Shown here: positions 1 to 7,121 of the stretch, piece after piece
How positions within the stretch are numbered: the first letter of the stretch is position 1
Layout: every line of letters begins with the position of its first letter
Assembly: GCA_002385605.1 (NCBI GenBank)
Contig: DGDU01000057.1
Coordinates: 7,924-15,595 of the forward strand
Reading direction: 5' to 3'
Length of the DNA stretch: 7,672 nucleotides
Origin: Christensenella sp. UBA3944
GTDB taxonomy: Bacteria > Bacillota > Clostridia > Christensenellales > DTU072
Position numbers and translations under genes: made by a program
Notes under the pieces: model-generated
Databases searched by the model: none
What the model was told of the DNA's origin: nothing
Seen by the model: only the letters and a program-made list of their open reading frames with translations

Positions 1-39
1 ATTTATGTAAATTAAGGCGGCAAGTATGCCCGCTACTTC

Positions 40-68
40 TTGAAATTTTTACTTAGTTATGATATAGT
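40..68 (+). promoter_or_regulatory. Predicted sigma-A-type promoter for the frr operon
   Basis: TTGAAA at 40-45 (5 of 6 matches to the -35 consensus) is followed by an exact 17-bp spacer and TATAGT at 63-68 (5 of 6 matches to the -10 consensus). Transcription would start near position 75, giving a leader of about 22 nt that contains the frr ribosome-binding site. It lies in the AT-rich stretch 1-96, where I see no gene. In many Firmicutes frr is co-transcribed with pyrH upstream; this promoter suggests frr can also be started independently here. What lies upstream of the window is unknown. The call rests on motif matching alone. Confidence 0.55.
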
Positions 69-96
69 TAACCTATATTTATAAGAGAGGTAGATT

Positions 97-672
97 ATGG
101 CATACGATATCATGGAAGTGGAACTTGTATTTGAGGAGCTTAACACCAGAAGCGAGAAAAGCATCACCGCTATGAAAAACGAGCTTGCCGCTATGAAAGC
201 CGGCAGGGCCAATGTTCGCATTTTGGACAAGATCCTTGTAGATTATTACGGTACGCCAACTCCCATCAATCAGATGGCTAACATCACCGTTCCCGAAGCG
301 AGAGTGCTTGCTATTTCGGTTTGGGACGCCTCCGCTATCAAAAATGTCGAAAAGGCTATCCTCGCGTCCAATATAGGCATTACGCCCATAAACGACGGCA
401 AGCTCATCCGCCTTATATTCCCCGAACTCACAGAGGAGCGCCGCCGCCAGCTTGTTAAGGAAGTAAAGACGCTTGGCGAAAATACCAAGGTAGCTATCCG
501 CAACATCAGAAGGGACGCCATCGAGGATTTAAGGAGCCTCAAGAAAAACAGCATAATAACAGAGGACGACCTCGACAAGTTCGAAAAGGATGTCGAGAAG
601 GCCGTTAACGGCTTTATTGCCGAAATCGACAAGATGATGGCGGACAAAGAAAAGGAAATAATGAGCGTATAA
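97..672 (+). CDS. frr: Ribosome recycling factor
   Basis: Ribosome recycling factor acts in the cytoplasm with EF-G to split the post-termination ribosome from mRNA. The 191-residue product is close to the usual length of about 185. Family hallmarks are visible in order: the KAGRAN segment (34-39), YYGTPTPINQMANI (50-63) and the PE.R.L.I..WDAS segment (66-80) of domain II, NDGKLIRL (99-106), LTEERR (111-116), and the basic RNIRRDA helix (135-141) of domain I, which contacts 23S rRNA. It ends in the typical KEKEIM tail. The ATG at 97 is preferred over the in-frame ATG at 112 because GAGAGG at 85-90 sits 6 nt upstream of it. Its stop codon overlaps the uppS start by one base (TAATG). It is first in the visible operon. 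Confidence 0.97.
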   Translation: MAYDIMEVELVFEELNTRSEKSITAMKNELAAMKAGRANVRILDKILVDYYGTPTPINQMANITVPEARVLAISVWDASAIKNVEKAILASNIGITPINDGKLIRLIFPELTEERRRQLVKEVKTLGENTKVAIRNIRRDAIEDLRSLKKNSIITEDDLDKFEKDVEKAVNGFIAEIDKMMADKEKEIMSV

Positions 673-1367
673 TGCGTCATCTGGCAATAATTATAGACGG
701 CAACGGAAGGTGGGCCGTAAGCCGCGGGCTGGAGCGCCTAAGCGGGCATGCCGAAGGCGCGAGAGCCGTCGCGAGGGCGATAGAGGCGGCGGACGAGATG
801 CGGCTAGAGTGCATAAGCTTTTATGCCTTTTCGACCGAAAACTTCAAGCGCGGCCCGCAGGAAACCTTGGGCATTTTCGCTATTTTAGCGGGCTTTCTCG
901 AGGAAACCCTTCTGCCCCTCGTAAAAGAGCGCAATTTAAGGTTACGCTTTATAGGCGACCTCGAACGGTTAACGCCGGAGCTTCTTACCTCTATATCCAG
1001 GGTTAATGTCGCGGGGCTAAACAACAGGGGTATGACCGTAGTAATAGCCGTGGGCTACGGCGGAAGGGACGAAATAGCGAAGGCTTTCAACCTCCTCATG
1101 GAGCAAAAGCTTCTCAATTCGGACTTCTCTCATATAACCTTCGACGATATTGCGAGATACCTCTATACAGCAAACCTGCCCGACCCCGATGTCGTCTGGA
1201 GATTCGGCGGGCACAGAAGATTATCTAACTTCCTCCCCCTGCAAACAGTCTATTCCGAGCTTTTCTTCACACAAAAGCTGTGGCCGGACTTTCAGAAGGA
1301 GGACTTATACAAACTCTGCGCCGAATATAAGACCATAAAGCGCAATTTCGGAGATATACCAAAATGA
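672..1367 (+). CDS. uppS: Undecaprenyl diphosphate synthase (cis-prenyltransferase)
   Basis: This enzyme condenses IPP units onto farnesyl diphosphate to make C55 undecaprenyl diphosphate, the lipid carrier for peptidoglycan and other wall polymers. The 231 residues align with E. coli UppS at a constant offset of 17 at every landmark checked. Visible are the catalytic Asp9 in DGNGRWA (9-15), His26, the FSTENFKR segment (53-60), Glu64, Arg177, Arg183, Ser185 and the Mg-ligand Glu196 in YSELFF. The odd point is His181: the usual R-x-G-G-E-x-R-x-S-N-F motif reads RFGGHRRLSNF, so the conserved Glu is lost. No ribosome-binding site at normal spacing is visible; the start overlaps the frr stop by one base, suggesting translational coupling. 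The start leaves only two residues before the conserved core, which is short but plausible. Family assignment is secure; full activity is inferred. Confidence 0.95.
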   Translation: MRHLAIIIDGNGRWAVSRGLERLSGHAEGARAVARAIEAADEMRLECISFYAFSTENFKRGPQETLGIFAILAGFLEETLLPLVKERNLRLRFIGDLERLTPELLTSISRVNVAGLNNRGMTVVIAVGYGGRDEIAKAFNLLMEQKLLNSDFSHITFDDIARYLYTANLPDPDVVWRFGGHRRLSNFLPLQTVYSELFFTQKLWPDFQKEDLYKLCAEYKTIKRNFGDIPK

Positions 1368-2215
1368 AAAGGACTCTCACGGGGCTTTCGCTGTTTACCA
1401 TATTGTTCGGCTTCATATTGCTTACGGGCGTAGAAGCAAAGGGCATAAAAATAGGGCAGTTCGTCTTTGACGCCATTGTTTTATTTTTCGCCGCGGCATC
1501 GTCCTACGAGATTTACAAGGTTTTTAAGTCGAAAGAATATAACCCCACCTTTATTCCCGTCATTGTATTTTTGGCGGCGGTGTATCCCTTAATTTACTTT
1601 TTCGGCTTTACCGGGTACGCCGCGGCGGCGGGCTCCGCGCTGTTTTCAGCGTTCGGCTTCTTTATTTTCGACGGCAGGATAAAGATTCACGACTTCCTCT
1701 GCACCCTGCTTATGCTTATTTATCCTGTGTTTGCGCTTTCGCTCTCCTTCTGGCTTACCGTAAATTTCGGCATGATACCATTGCTTATCGCCGTGGGCGC
1801 CGCCATGTGCTCGGACACAATGGCGTTTTATATGGGCTCGCTTATAAAGGGGCCCAAGATTTTCCCCAAAATCAGCCCCAAAAAGACATACAGCGGCAGC
1901 GCCTTCGGCATAGTGGGCGGCATACTGGGCTCGATACTTGTTTATCTGCTGTTCGAGCTTGCGAATCTGCCCCTGAATGACGCCTTCCGCGTTACCGAGC
2001 AAATAAAATATCCCATCCTCTTTTATATCCTTATGGGCGCGGCGATAGGCGTAATCTCCGAGATAGGCGACCTTGCCGCGAGCAGGCTCAAACGAGAGCT
2101 TCAGATAAAGGATTTCAGCAAGGCTTTCGGCTCTCACGGCGGCATTATGGACAGGCTGGACAGCATATTGTTTGCCGTTGTATTTATGGCGATAGTCATG
2201 GCTTTTGTCGGCTGA
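1364..2215 (+). CDS. cdsA: Phosphatidate cytidylyltransferase (CDP-diacylglycerol synthase)
   Basis: CdsA is an integral membrane enzyme that converts phosphatidic acid and CTP to CDP-diacylglycerol, the branch-point precursor of bacterial phospholipids. The 283-residue protein has many hydrophobic segments (for example about 8-22, 35-47, 63-82, 86-103, 111-131, 137-150, 181-197, 217-233 and 266-282). The complete CDS family signature lies at residues 240-266: SRLKR, then KD at 249-250, HGG at 258-260 and DRLD at 263-266. Upstream are the conserved CSD.MAFY.G segment (149-158, Asp151) and SPKKTYSG (171-178). Its ATG overlaps the uppS stop in an ATGA junction. A weak GGAG at 1350-1353 lies 10 nt upstream. 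The length and the intact C-terminal signature indicate a complete gene. Confidence 0.96.
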   Translation: MKRTLTGLSLFTILFGFILLTGVEAKGIKIGQFVFDAIVLFFAAASSYEIYKVFKSKEYNPTFIPVIVFLAAVYPLIYFFGFTGYAAAAGSALFSAFGFFIFDGRIKIHDFLCTLLMLIYPVFALSLSFWLTVNFGMIPLLIAVGAAMCSDTMAFYMGSLIKGPKIFPKISPKKTYSGSAFGIVGGILGSILVYLLFELANLPLNDAFRVTEQIKYPILFYILMGAAIGVISEIGDLAASRLKRELQIKDFSKAFGSHGGIMDRLDSILFAVVFMAIVMAFVG

Positions 2216-2216
2216 C

Positions 2217-3350
2217 ATGAATAATGATCCTGTAAAGAAAATCGGAATACTGGGCTCAAGCGGCTCGATAGGGCGGCAAACCCTTGATGTAATCCGAAAG
2301 CATAAGGATATGTTTTCGGTCGAGCTTCTTGCGTGCAAAGGTAATGCTTCGCTTTTAGCCGAACAAATTGCCGAATTCAAGCCTAAAACCGCAGTTTGCG
2401 CCCGTCCCGTTCATTATTCGGGCGAAACAAATATTTATAACGACCTTTCCGCCCTCGCCGACCCCTCATTGTACGAGGGTTGCGATATAGTGATAAACGG
2501 CATAGGCGGCATGGACGGGCTTATTCCCACCCTTGCAATATTGGATAGCCCCGCGGAGCTTGCCACCGCCAACAAAGAAAGCATTGTTTCGGCGGGCAAA
2601 TTAATAACGCAAACCGCCAAAAAACGGGGCAAAAATATAATCCCCGTAGACAGCGAACATTCGGCGGTATATCAATGCCTCGAGGAAAAGGATAATATTT
2701 TAAGGCTGATACTTACCGCCTCGGGAGGGGCTTTCAGGGACTATCCCAAAGAGCGCCTTGCTGCCGCTAAAGCAAAGGATGCCCTCAACCACCCCACATG
2801 GATAATGGGCGACAAGGTAACGATAGACTCGGCGACGCTGTTCAACAAGTGTATGGAAATAATAGAAGCGAAAAACCTCTTCGGGATAAACGATGTAGGA
2901 GTTGTTATACACAGGCAAAGCATTGTCCACGCCCTTGTCGAGTTCAAAGACGGCTCGCTTAAAGCAAGCCTTTCGCACCCAGATATGCGCCTGCCTATTC
3001 AATACGCTTTAACGGGCGGTAAAAGGCTAAGTAGCGGCATAAATACGCTTGATTTTGCAAAACTCGGCGCCCTTACATTCGAGGAGCCCGACCTCGATAG
3101 ATTCCCCTGCCTTGGCATTGCGGAAAAAATTAGTTCGGACTATAAGGGCTGCGTCGCTTGCGCCGCCGATGAGATTCTGGTAAAGTTGTATATGAAGGAT
3201 ATGATAGGCTTCTATGATATCCCCGAACTAATCGAAAAGGCGCTTTTGCGCTTCGGAGACGGCGAAATTACCTCGGCCGGGCAAGCCCTCGGTATCAATA
3301 AAGAAGTAAAAGAATATACTTTAGAGTGTTCACGAAAAACAGGGAGGTAA
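2217..3350 (+). CDS. dxr: 1-deoxy-D-xylulose 5-phosphate reductoisomerase
   Basis: Dxr catalyses the NADPH-dependent conversion of DXP to 2-C-methyl-D-erythritol 4-phosphate, the first committed step of the MEP isoprenoid pathway and the target of fosmidomycin. The product is 377 residues. Visible motifs are the NADPH-binding GSSGSIG (13-19), ATANKE (116-121), the metal ligands Asp145 and Glu147 in VDSEHSA, SGGAFR (169-174), HPTW.MG.K.TIDSATL.NK (192-211) and the third metal ligand Glu214. Cys212 replaces the Gly usual in the NKG.E motif. I chose the ATG at 2217, one base after the cdsA stop. The frame also has a TTG at 2205 inside cdsA that would add four residues, which is less likely. No clear ribosome-binding site is seen, so coupling to cdsA translation is inferred. 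It works in the same pathway as ispG, two genes downstream. Confidence 0.96.
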   Translation: MNNDPVKKIGILGSSGSIGRQTLDVIRKHKDMFSVELLACKGNASLLAEQIAEFKPKTAVCARPVHYSGETNIYNDLSALADPSLYEGCDIVINGIGGMDGLIPTLAILDSPAELATANKESIVSAGKLITQTAKKRGKNIIPVDSEHSAVYQCLEEKDNILRLILTASGGAFRDYPKERLAAAKAKDALNHPTWIMGDKVTIDSATLFNKCMEIIEAKNLFGINDVGVVIHRQSIVHALVEFKDGSLKASLSHPDMRLPIQYALTGGKRLSSGINTLDFAKLGALTFEEPDLDRFPCLGIAEKISSDYKGCVACAADEILVKLYMKDMIGFYDIPELIEKALLRFGDGEITSAGQALGINKEVKEYTLECSRKTGR

Positions 3351-3358
3351 CCTTGTAC

Positions 3359-4465
3359 ATGATATCTGCCACCTTTGCGGGCGTCATGACCACAATCGGA
3401 TATGTACTGATAGCCATACTTGCGCTGATGTTTATGGTGGTCATACACGAGCTGGGCCATTATCTGGCGGGCAAGCTGCTAGGGTTTAAAATAAATGAAT
3501 TCGGCATCGGTTTCGGCCCCGCGATTTTCAAAAAGAGAAACAAGAAAAACGGCGAGCTGTTTTCCATAAGAATTTTGCCTTTGGGTGGGTTCTGCCAGTT
3601 TGAGGACGAGGACGAAGCCTCCGACAGCCCGACGGCTTTCAACAATCAGCCCCCGTGGAAGCGCCTTATCGTGCTGTTTTCGGGCGCTTTCTTTAATTTT
3701 GTTTCGGGGCTTGTAATCATTACCTTGTTTTTCACCTTCTACGGGCAGCTTCTTCCTTCGGTTGCGGCGGTATACGAAGATTCCGCCAATGTCGCCATCC
3801 TTAAGGAAGGCGATGTATTCTTGAGCGTAGGCGGCAAGCAGATGAATGTACTTCTCGCCGACGATGTATCCAACGCTTTCGCGAAAGCCGGCGACGAGGT
3901 CAAGGTTGTCGTTCTTCGGGACGGCAAGAGGGTGCCTCTAACCATCAAAAAGGGCGATTATACCTTGGGCACATACGACGAGGAGGGGAATTTCACTCCC
4001 GAGCTTGACACAAACGGCAATCCCAAAACAAAATACGGCTTCGGCTTTACAAGCGCGCTGGGGCCGGTAAAGCTGAATTTCTTTACGGCAATCGGCAGGT
4101 CGTTTTCGTTTATGTTCTACCTTGTTTATAAGATAATCGTAATTCTCGGCATGCTCATTACCGGCAAGATGGGGCTGGAAAACGCCGGAGGCCCGATAAC
4201 AACCATTTCGGTTATCTCGCAGGCGTCAAGAAGCGGCTTTGCCATGCTTGCTTATGTCGTTTGCCTGGTATCGGCCAACCTTGCCGTTATGAACCTTCTG
4301 CCCATCCCCGCGCTGGACGGCTCACGAATGGTGTTCTGTATAATAGAGTGGATCCGCAAAAAGCCAATAAACAAAAAGGTAGAGGGCATAATTCACGCCG
4401 TCGGGTTTATCCTTATACTCGGCTTTGCGATATTCGCGGATATCTTCCAATGGATAAATAGATAG
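3359..4465 (+). CDS. rseP: RseP/RasP-type site-2 intramembrane zinc metalloprotease
   Basis: This membrane-embedded zinc protease of the site-2 family cuts transmembrane segments of anti-sigma factors and other membrane proteins after a first cleavage by another protease. From the chosen start the protein is 368 residues. The active-site HELGH lies at 30-34 in the first membrane helix, followed by GFGP (51-54), the GAFFNF segment (109-114), a single PDZ-like region (about 128-200, including KEGDVFLSVGGK) and the second zinc-ligand motif NLLPIPALDG (312-321, Asp320). The start is uncertain: a strong AGGGAGG at 3341-3347 is 5 nt before TTG 3353 and 11 nt before ATG 3359. The longer GTG 3326 lies upstream of that site and is unlikely. 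Position between dxr and ispG is typical for Clostridia. Substrates cannot be told from this window. Confidence 0.93.
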   Translation: MISATFAGVMTTIGYVLIAILALMFMVVIHELGHYLAGKLLGFKINEFGIGFGPAIFKKRNKKNGELFSIRILPLGGFCQFEDEDEASDSPTAFNNQPPWKRLIVLFSGAFFNFVSGLVIITLFFTFYGQLLPSVAAVYEDSANVAILKEGDVFLSVGGKQMNVLLADDVSNAFAKAGDEVKVVVLRDGKRVPLTIKKGDYTLGTYDEEGNFTPELDTNGNPKTKYGFGFTSALGPVKLNFFTAIGRSFSFMFYLVYKIIVILGMLITGKMGLENAGGPITTISVISQASRSGFAMLAYVVCLVSANLAVMNLLPIPALDGSRMVFCIIEWIRKKPINKKVEGIIHAVGFILILGFAIFADIFQWINR

Positions 4466-4478
4466 AGGCATATTACGA

Positions 4479-5492
4479 ATGACAAGGGCGGTAAGAGTAG
4501 GAAACATAACGATAGGGGGAGGCGCTAAGGTCAGCGTGCAGTCGATGACCAACACCCTCACCACGGATATTTCCTCGACCGTCGCCCAGATAAACCGCCT
4601 CTATAACATTGGCGCCGACCTTGTTAGGGTATCCGTGCCCGACGAGGCCTCGGCAGAGGCGTTTTCACAGATTGCAAAAGCCTCGCCTCTTCCTTTAATA
4701 GCGGATATTCATTTCGATTATAGGCTCGCCCTTAAGGCGATTGCCGCGGGCGCGGCAAAGATTAGAATTAACCCCTCTAATATGGGTAGCAGCGGCATTT
4801 TCGAGATAGTTAAAGCTGCTAAAGACAAGGGTATTCCTATAAGGGTAGGGGTAAACCGTGGTTCGGTTAAAAAAGAAATATCGCCTAAAGAGCTTGCCCT
4901 TCTCGCCCTCGATGCCGCTGCGGAGCTCGAGGACAAGGGCTTTTATGATATCGTGCTTGCCGTAAAATCCTCCGATGTGCGGGCAACCATAGAGGCGTAC
5001 AGGGAGCTTCACGCGAGGTGTGATTACCCCTTACACATAGGGCTTACAGAATCGGGAACGCCCAAATTCGGCGAGCTTAAGTCCGCCGTTGCCATAGGCA
5101 GCCTGCTTGCCGACGGCATAGGGGACACAATAAGGGTATCGCTCACTGCGGAACCCGAAGCCGAGATAGAAGCGGGAATACGCATTTTGCGCGCCGTAGG
5201 GCTAAGGAAAGACTTTGTAGAGGTAGTAGCCTGCCCCACATGCGCGAGAACGAATATCGATATAGTAGGGATTGCCGAGGAAATAGAGCGAAAAACAAAG
5301 CACCTCGATAAAAGGCTTAAAATAGCCGTTATGGGCTGTATTGTGAACGGAATAGGAGAATCCAAGGTCGCCGACTTCGGCGTCTGCGGCGGAAAGAGCC
5401 AATCTGCGATATTCAAAAACAAAGAAATAATCGCGACCGTGCCAAACGATAAGATAATAGACGAACTTATGAGGCTGGTGGAGGAATACTGA
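4479..5492 (+). CDS. ispG: (E)-4-hydroxy-3-methylbut-2-enyl-diphosphate synthase (GcpE)
   Basis: IspG is a 4Fe-4S enzyme that reductively opens methylerythritol cyclodiphosphate to HMBPP, the penultimate MEP-pathway step. The 337-residue product has the VSVQSMTNT start (18-26), the TIM-barrel motifs ADIHFDYRLA (75-84) and INPSNMG (97-103), and GLTESG (188-193). The cluster ligands are Cys252 and Cys255 in CPTCAR and Cys287 in MGCIVNGIGES, which also holds the conserved catalytic Glu294. Family members more often read NGPGE; here Ile replaces Pro. It is the short, single-barrel bacterial form without the plant or chlamydial insert. AGAGG at 4464-4468 lies 10 nt before the ATG and overlaps the rseP stop codon. 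The gene is 13 nt after rseP, and its own stop overlaps the next gene by one base. Confidence 0.96.
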   Translation: MTRAVRVGNITIGGGAKVSVQSMTNTLTTDISSTVAQINRLYNIGADLVRVSVPDEASAEAFSQIAKASPLPLIADIHFDYRLALKAIAAGAAKIRINPSNMGSSGIFEIVKAAKDKGIPIRVGVNRGSVKKEISPKELALLALDAAAELEDKGFYDIVLAVKSSDVRATIEAYRELHARCDYPLHIGLTESGTPKFGELKSAVAIGSLLADGIGDTIRVSLTAEPEAEIEAGIRILRAVGLRKDFVEVVACPTCARTNIDIVGIAEEIERKTKHLDKRLKIAVMGCIVNGIGESKVADFGVCGGKSQSAIFKNKEIIATVPNDKIIDELMRLVEEY

Positions 5493-7021
5493 TGGAAGGC
5501 GAAAGCTACATATACCATCTTAATACCGAACTTTTGGAAAACGAGCGTATATTCAAGCTGTCCTCCGCGCTGCTCAATAAGGACAATTCGCTTGTAATTA
5601 CGCTTATAGTAAACGCCAAAGACTACGACAACAAACTTAGCGCCGAGCTTAAGGATAAGGTCAGAACCGTCACAAGAAAGCTCGTACCGGAGTGCTATAA
5701 CCCCAAAATCTTATTCAAAAAGACGATTTCGGACGAATCTTATATAAACCAGCTTATAAACGACTTTTTTTATAAAGAATCACCGCTTGTGCTTCGCAAG
5801 CTGTCGGATTGTTCTATAACCACCGAAACAGGCTACGATACAATAACGGTAAATCTCGATCTCCCGCCGTATCTGTACAGCTTTATGGAGAACAACGGCT
5901 ACGCCGAAAAGCTTGCGGGCTTCCTTAATTCCGAAATTATGGAAACTGTCGAGGTAGCTCTAACCCTGAACACCAAATCCGACAAGCAGGCCTCGCTTAT
6001 CAAGCGCAAGCCGCAGGAACATAAAACCTCACTCAAAATTATCGAGGTTTACGACCTAAAAAGCGTGGTAGGGGCTATTAGCCGTATGCCCAAATACATT
6101 TCGGAAGCGCTAAAAGCAGAAAGCGAAAACCAAACTGTTTGCGGCAAGGTAAGCCAGTTTTCGCAAAAGGTATCAAAAAACACGGGCAAGCCTTTCTTTA
6201 CTATGAAGCTGGACGATACTACCGGGCAAATCGAAGCGGTGTTTTTTGCTAAAGACGAGGCAAGCGCCGAAAGCTTCGCCAGAGAAATCTATGACGGCGC
6301 GTTGGTCTGCGTAGAGGGCCCTGTAAAATTAAGTACATACACGGGCAGCTTTACCCTGCAAATCCGCAGGATTTCTACCTGCGCCATAAATTACGCTTCA
6401 ATAAAGCAGGACATCGATTATTACGAGGAAAGCGACGAGTACATGACCATATCGCCCGAGCCTTACATCGACGAAGAGCAGTTGAACCTGTTTGACGACG
6501 AGTTGCCTGCCCCGGAAGCGCTTAAGGGCGATTATGTGATATTCGACCTTGAAACCACAGGATTGAACCCAACTACCGACAAAATCATAGAAATAGGCGC
6601 GGTAAAAATGCGCGACGGAAGGCTTATAGAAACCTTCTCGACCCTTATAAATCCCGAATGCCACATTCCCGAAGCCGCGTCCGCGACAAACAATATTTTC
6701 GATAAGGATGTCGCCGACGCTCCCACATTAGATAAAGTTATAGGAGATTTTTACAAATTTACCCGAAACGCCACACTTGTGGGGCACAACGCCGAGGCAT
6801 TTGATTACAGCTTTCTGGCTTATTGGGGCAAACAACACCGTTATAACTTCGACAACGCCATATCCGATACCCTCAAAATTGCCAAAGAGAAAGGCGTCAA
6901 AGGCAAATTGAATCTCGGCACGCTTTGCGACAAATTCGATATTCCTCTTGATAAGGCGCACCGCGCGCTTTACGACGCTGTAGCCACGGCAAAGCTTTTC
7001 AGAAAGCTCATAGTACTATAA
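5492..7021 (+). CDS. PolC-like protein with N-terminal domain, OB fold and DEDDh 3'-5' exonuclease, lacking PHP and polymerase domains
   Basis: The 509-residue protein has three parts. Residues 1-205 resemble in layout the PolC N-terminal domain. Residues about 214-296 form an OB-fold nucleic-acid-binding segment (VCGKVSQFS through LQIRRIS). Residues about 347-507 are a DnaQ-type exonuclease: Exo I FDLETTGLN (Asp352, Glu354), Exo II GHNAEAFD (Asp438), and Exo III HRALYDA (His490, Asp495). All five DEDDh catalytic residues are present, so 3'-5' nuclease activity is likely. Bacillus PolC is roughly 1400 residues, with the first PHP half between OB and exonuclease and a polymerase at the end. 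Here the OB-exonuclease gap is a 50-residue acidic linker with no PHP HxH motif, and the protein stops right after the nuclease. The linker holds QLNLF (330-334), resembling a beta-clamp-binding motif. A good GGAGG at 5480-5484 lies 7 nt before the ATG. The gene occupies the usual polC position after ispG. Proofreading or repair is inference. Confidence 0.85.
   Translation: MEGESYIYHLNTELLENERIFKLSSALLNKDNSLVITLIVNAKDYDNKLSAELKDKVRTVTRKLVPECYNPKILFKKTISDESYINQLINDFFYKESPLVLRKLSDCSITTETGYDTITVNLDLPPYLYSFMENNGYAEKLAGFLNSEIMETVEVALTLNTKSDKQASLIKRKPQEHKTSLKIIEVYDLKSVVGAISRMPKYISEALKAESENQTVCGKVSQFSQKVSKNTGKPFFTMKLDDTTGQIEAVFFAKDEASAESFAREIYDGALVCVEGPVKLSTYTGSFTLQIRRISTCAINYASIKQDIDYYEESDEYMTISPEPYIDEEQLNLFDDELPAPEALKGDYVIFDLETTGLNPTTDKIIEIGAVKMRDGRLIETFSTLINPECHIPEAASATNNIFDKDVADAPTLDKVIGDFYKFTRNATLVGHNAEAFDYSFLAYWGKQHRYNFDNAISDTLKIAKEKGVKGKLNLGTLCDKFDIPLDKAHRALYDAVATAKLFRKLIVL
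6479..6493 (+). other. Putative beta-sliding-clamp-binding motif (QLNLF) in the PolC-like protein
   Basis: Codons CAG TTG AAC CTG TTT encode QLNLF at residues 330-334, flanked by acidic residues (EE before, DD after), in what appears to be a flexible linker between the OB fold and the exonuclease. The known bacterial clamp-binding pentamer is QL(S/D)LF; this differs only at the tolerant third position. Full-length PolC carries such a motif at its extreme C-terminus, so an internal one here is unexpected. Short motifs can arise by chance; clamp binding is inferred. Confidence 0.5.
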
Positions 7022-7121
7022 ATTAAAGCTATTTTCATAATACTTCATATCGATAACTAAGCATATAAAGATATGTTTATGTGTACGAGTGCAAATTTTG
7101 CCATTCATAAAACAATATTTG

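Noticed and set aside
16..38. Possible terminator hairpin of an upstream gene
   Set aside because: Two competing short stems (GCGG/CCGC and AAGTA/TACTT) of about 5 bp each, without a proper T-run directly after, so not convincing.
3..56. Open frame running in from the window edge to TAG at 54-56
   Set aside because: Only 17 codons, with no resemblance to the C-terminus of PyrH or any other protein I recognise.
1646..2380. 244-codon open frame on the minus strand across cdsA and the start of dxr
   Set aside because: It lies antisense to two clearly conserved genes, resembles no family I know, and spans their junction. It is a by-product of codon bias.
5024..5518. 164-codon minus-strand open frame antisense to ispG
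   Set aside because: Low-complexity Ser/Ala/Pro-rich translation antisense to a well-conserved gene, with no recognisable domain.
7062..7075. Hairpin CATAT-AAAG-ATATG after the operon
   Set aside because: A 5-bp, almost all A-T stem with no T-run directly after is too weak to call a terminator.
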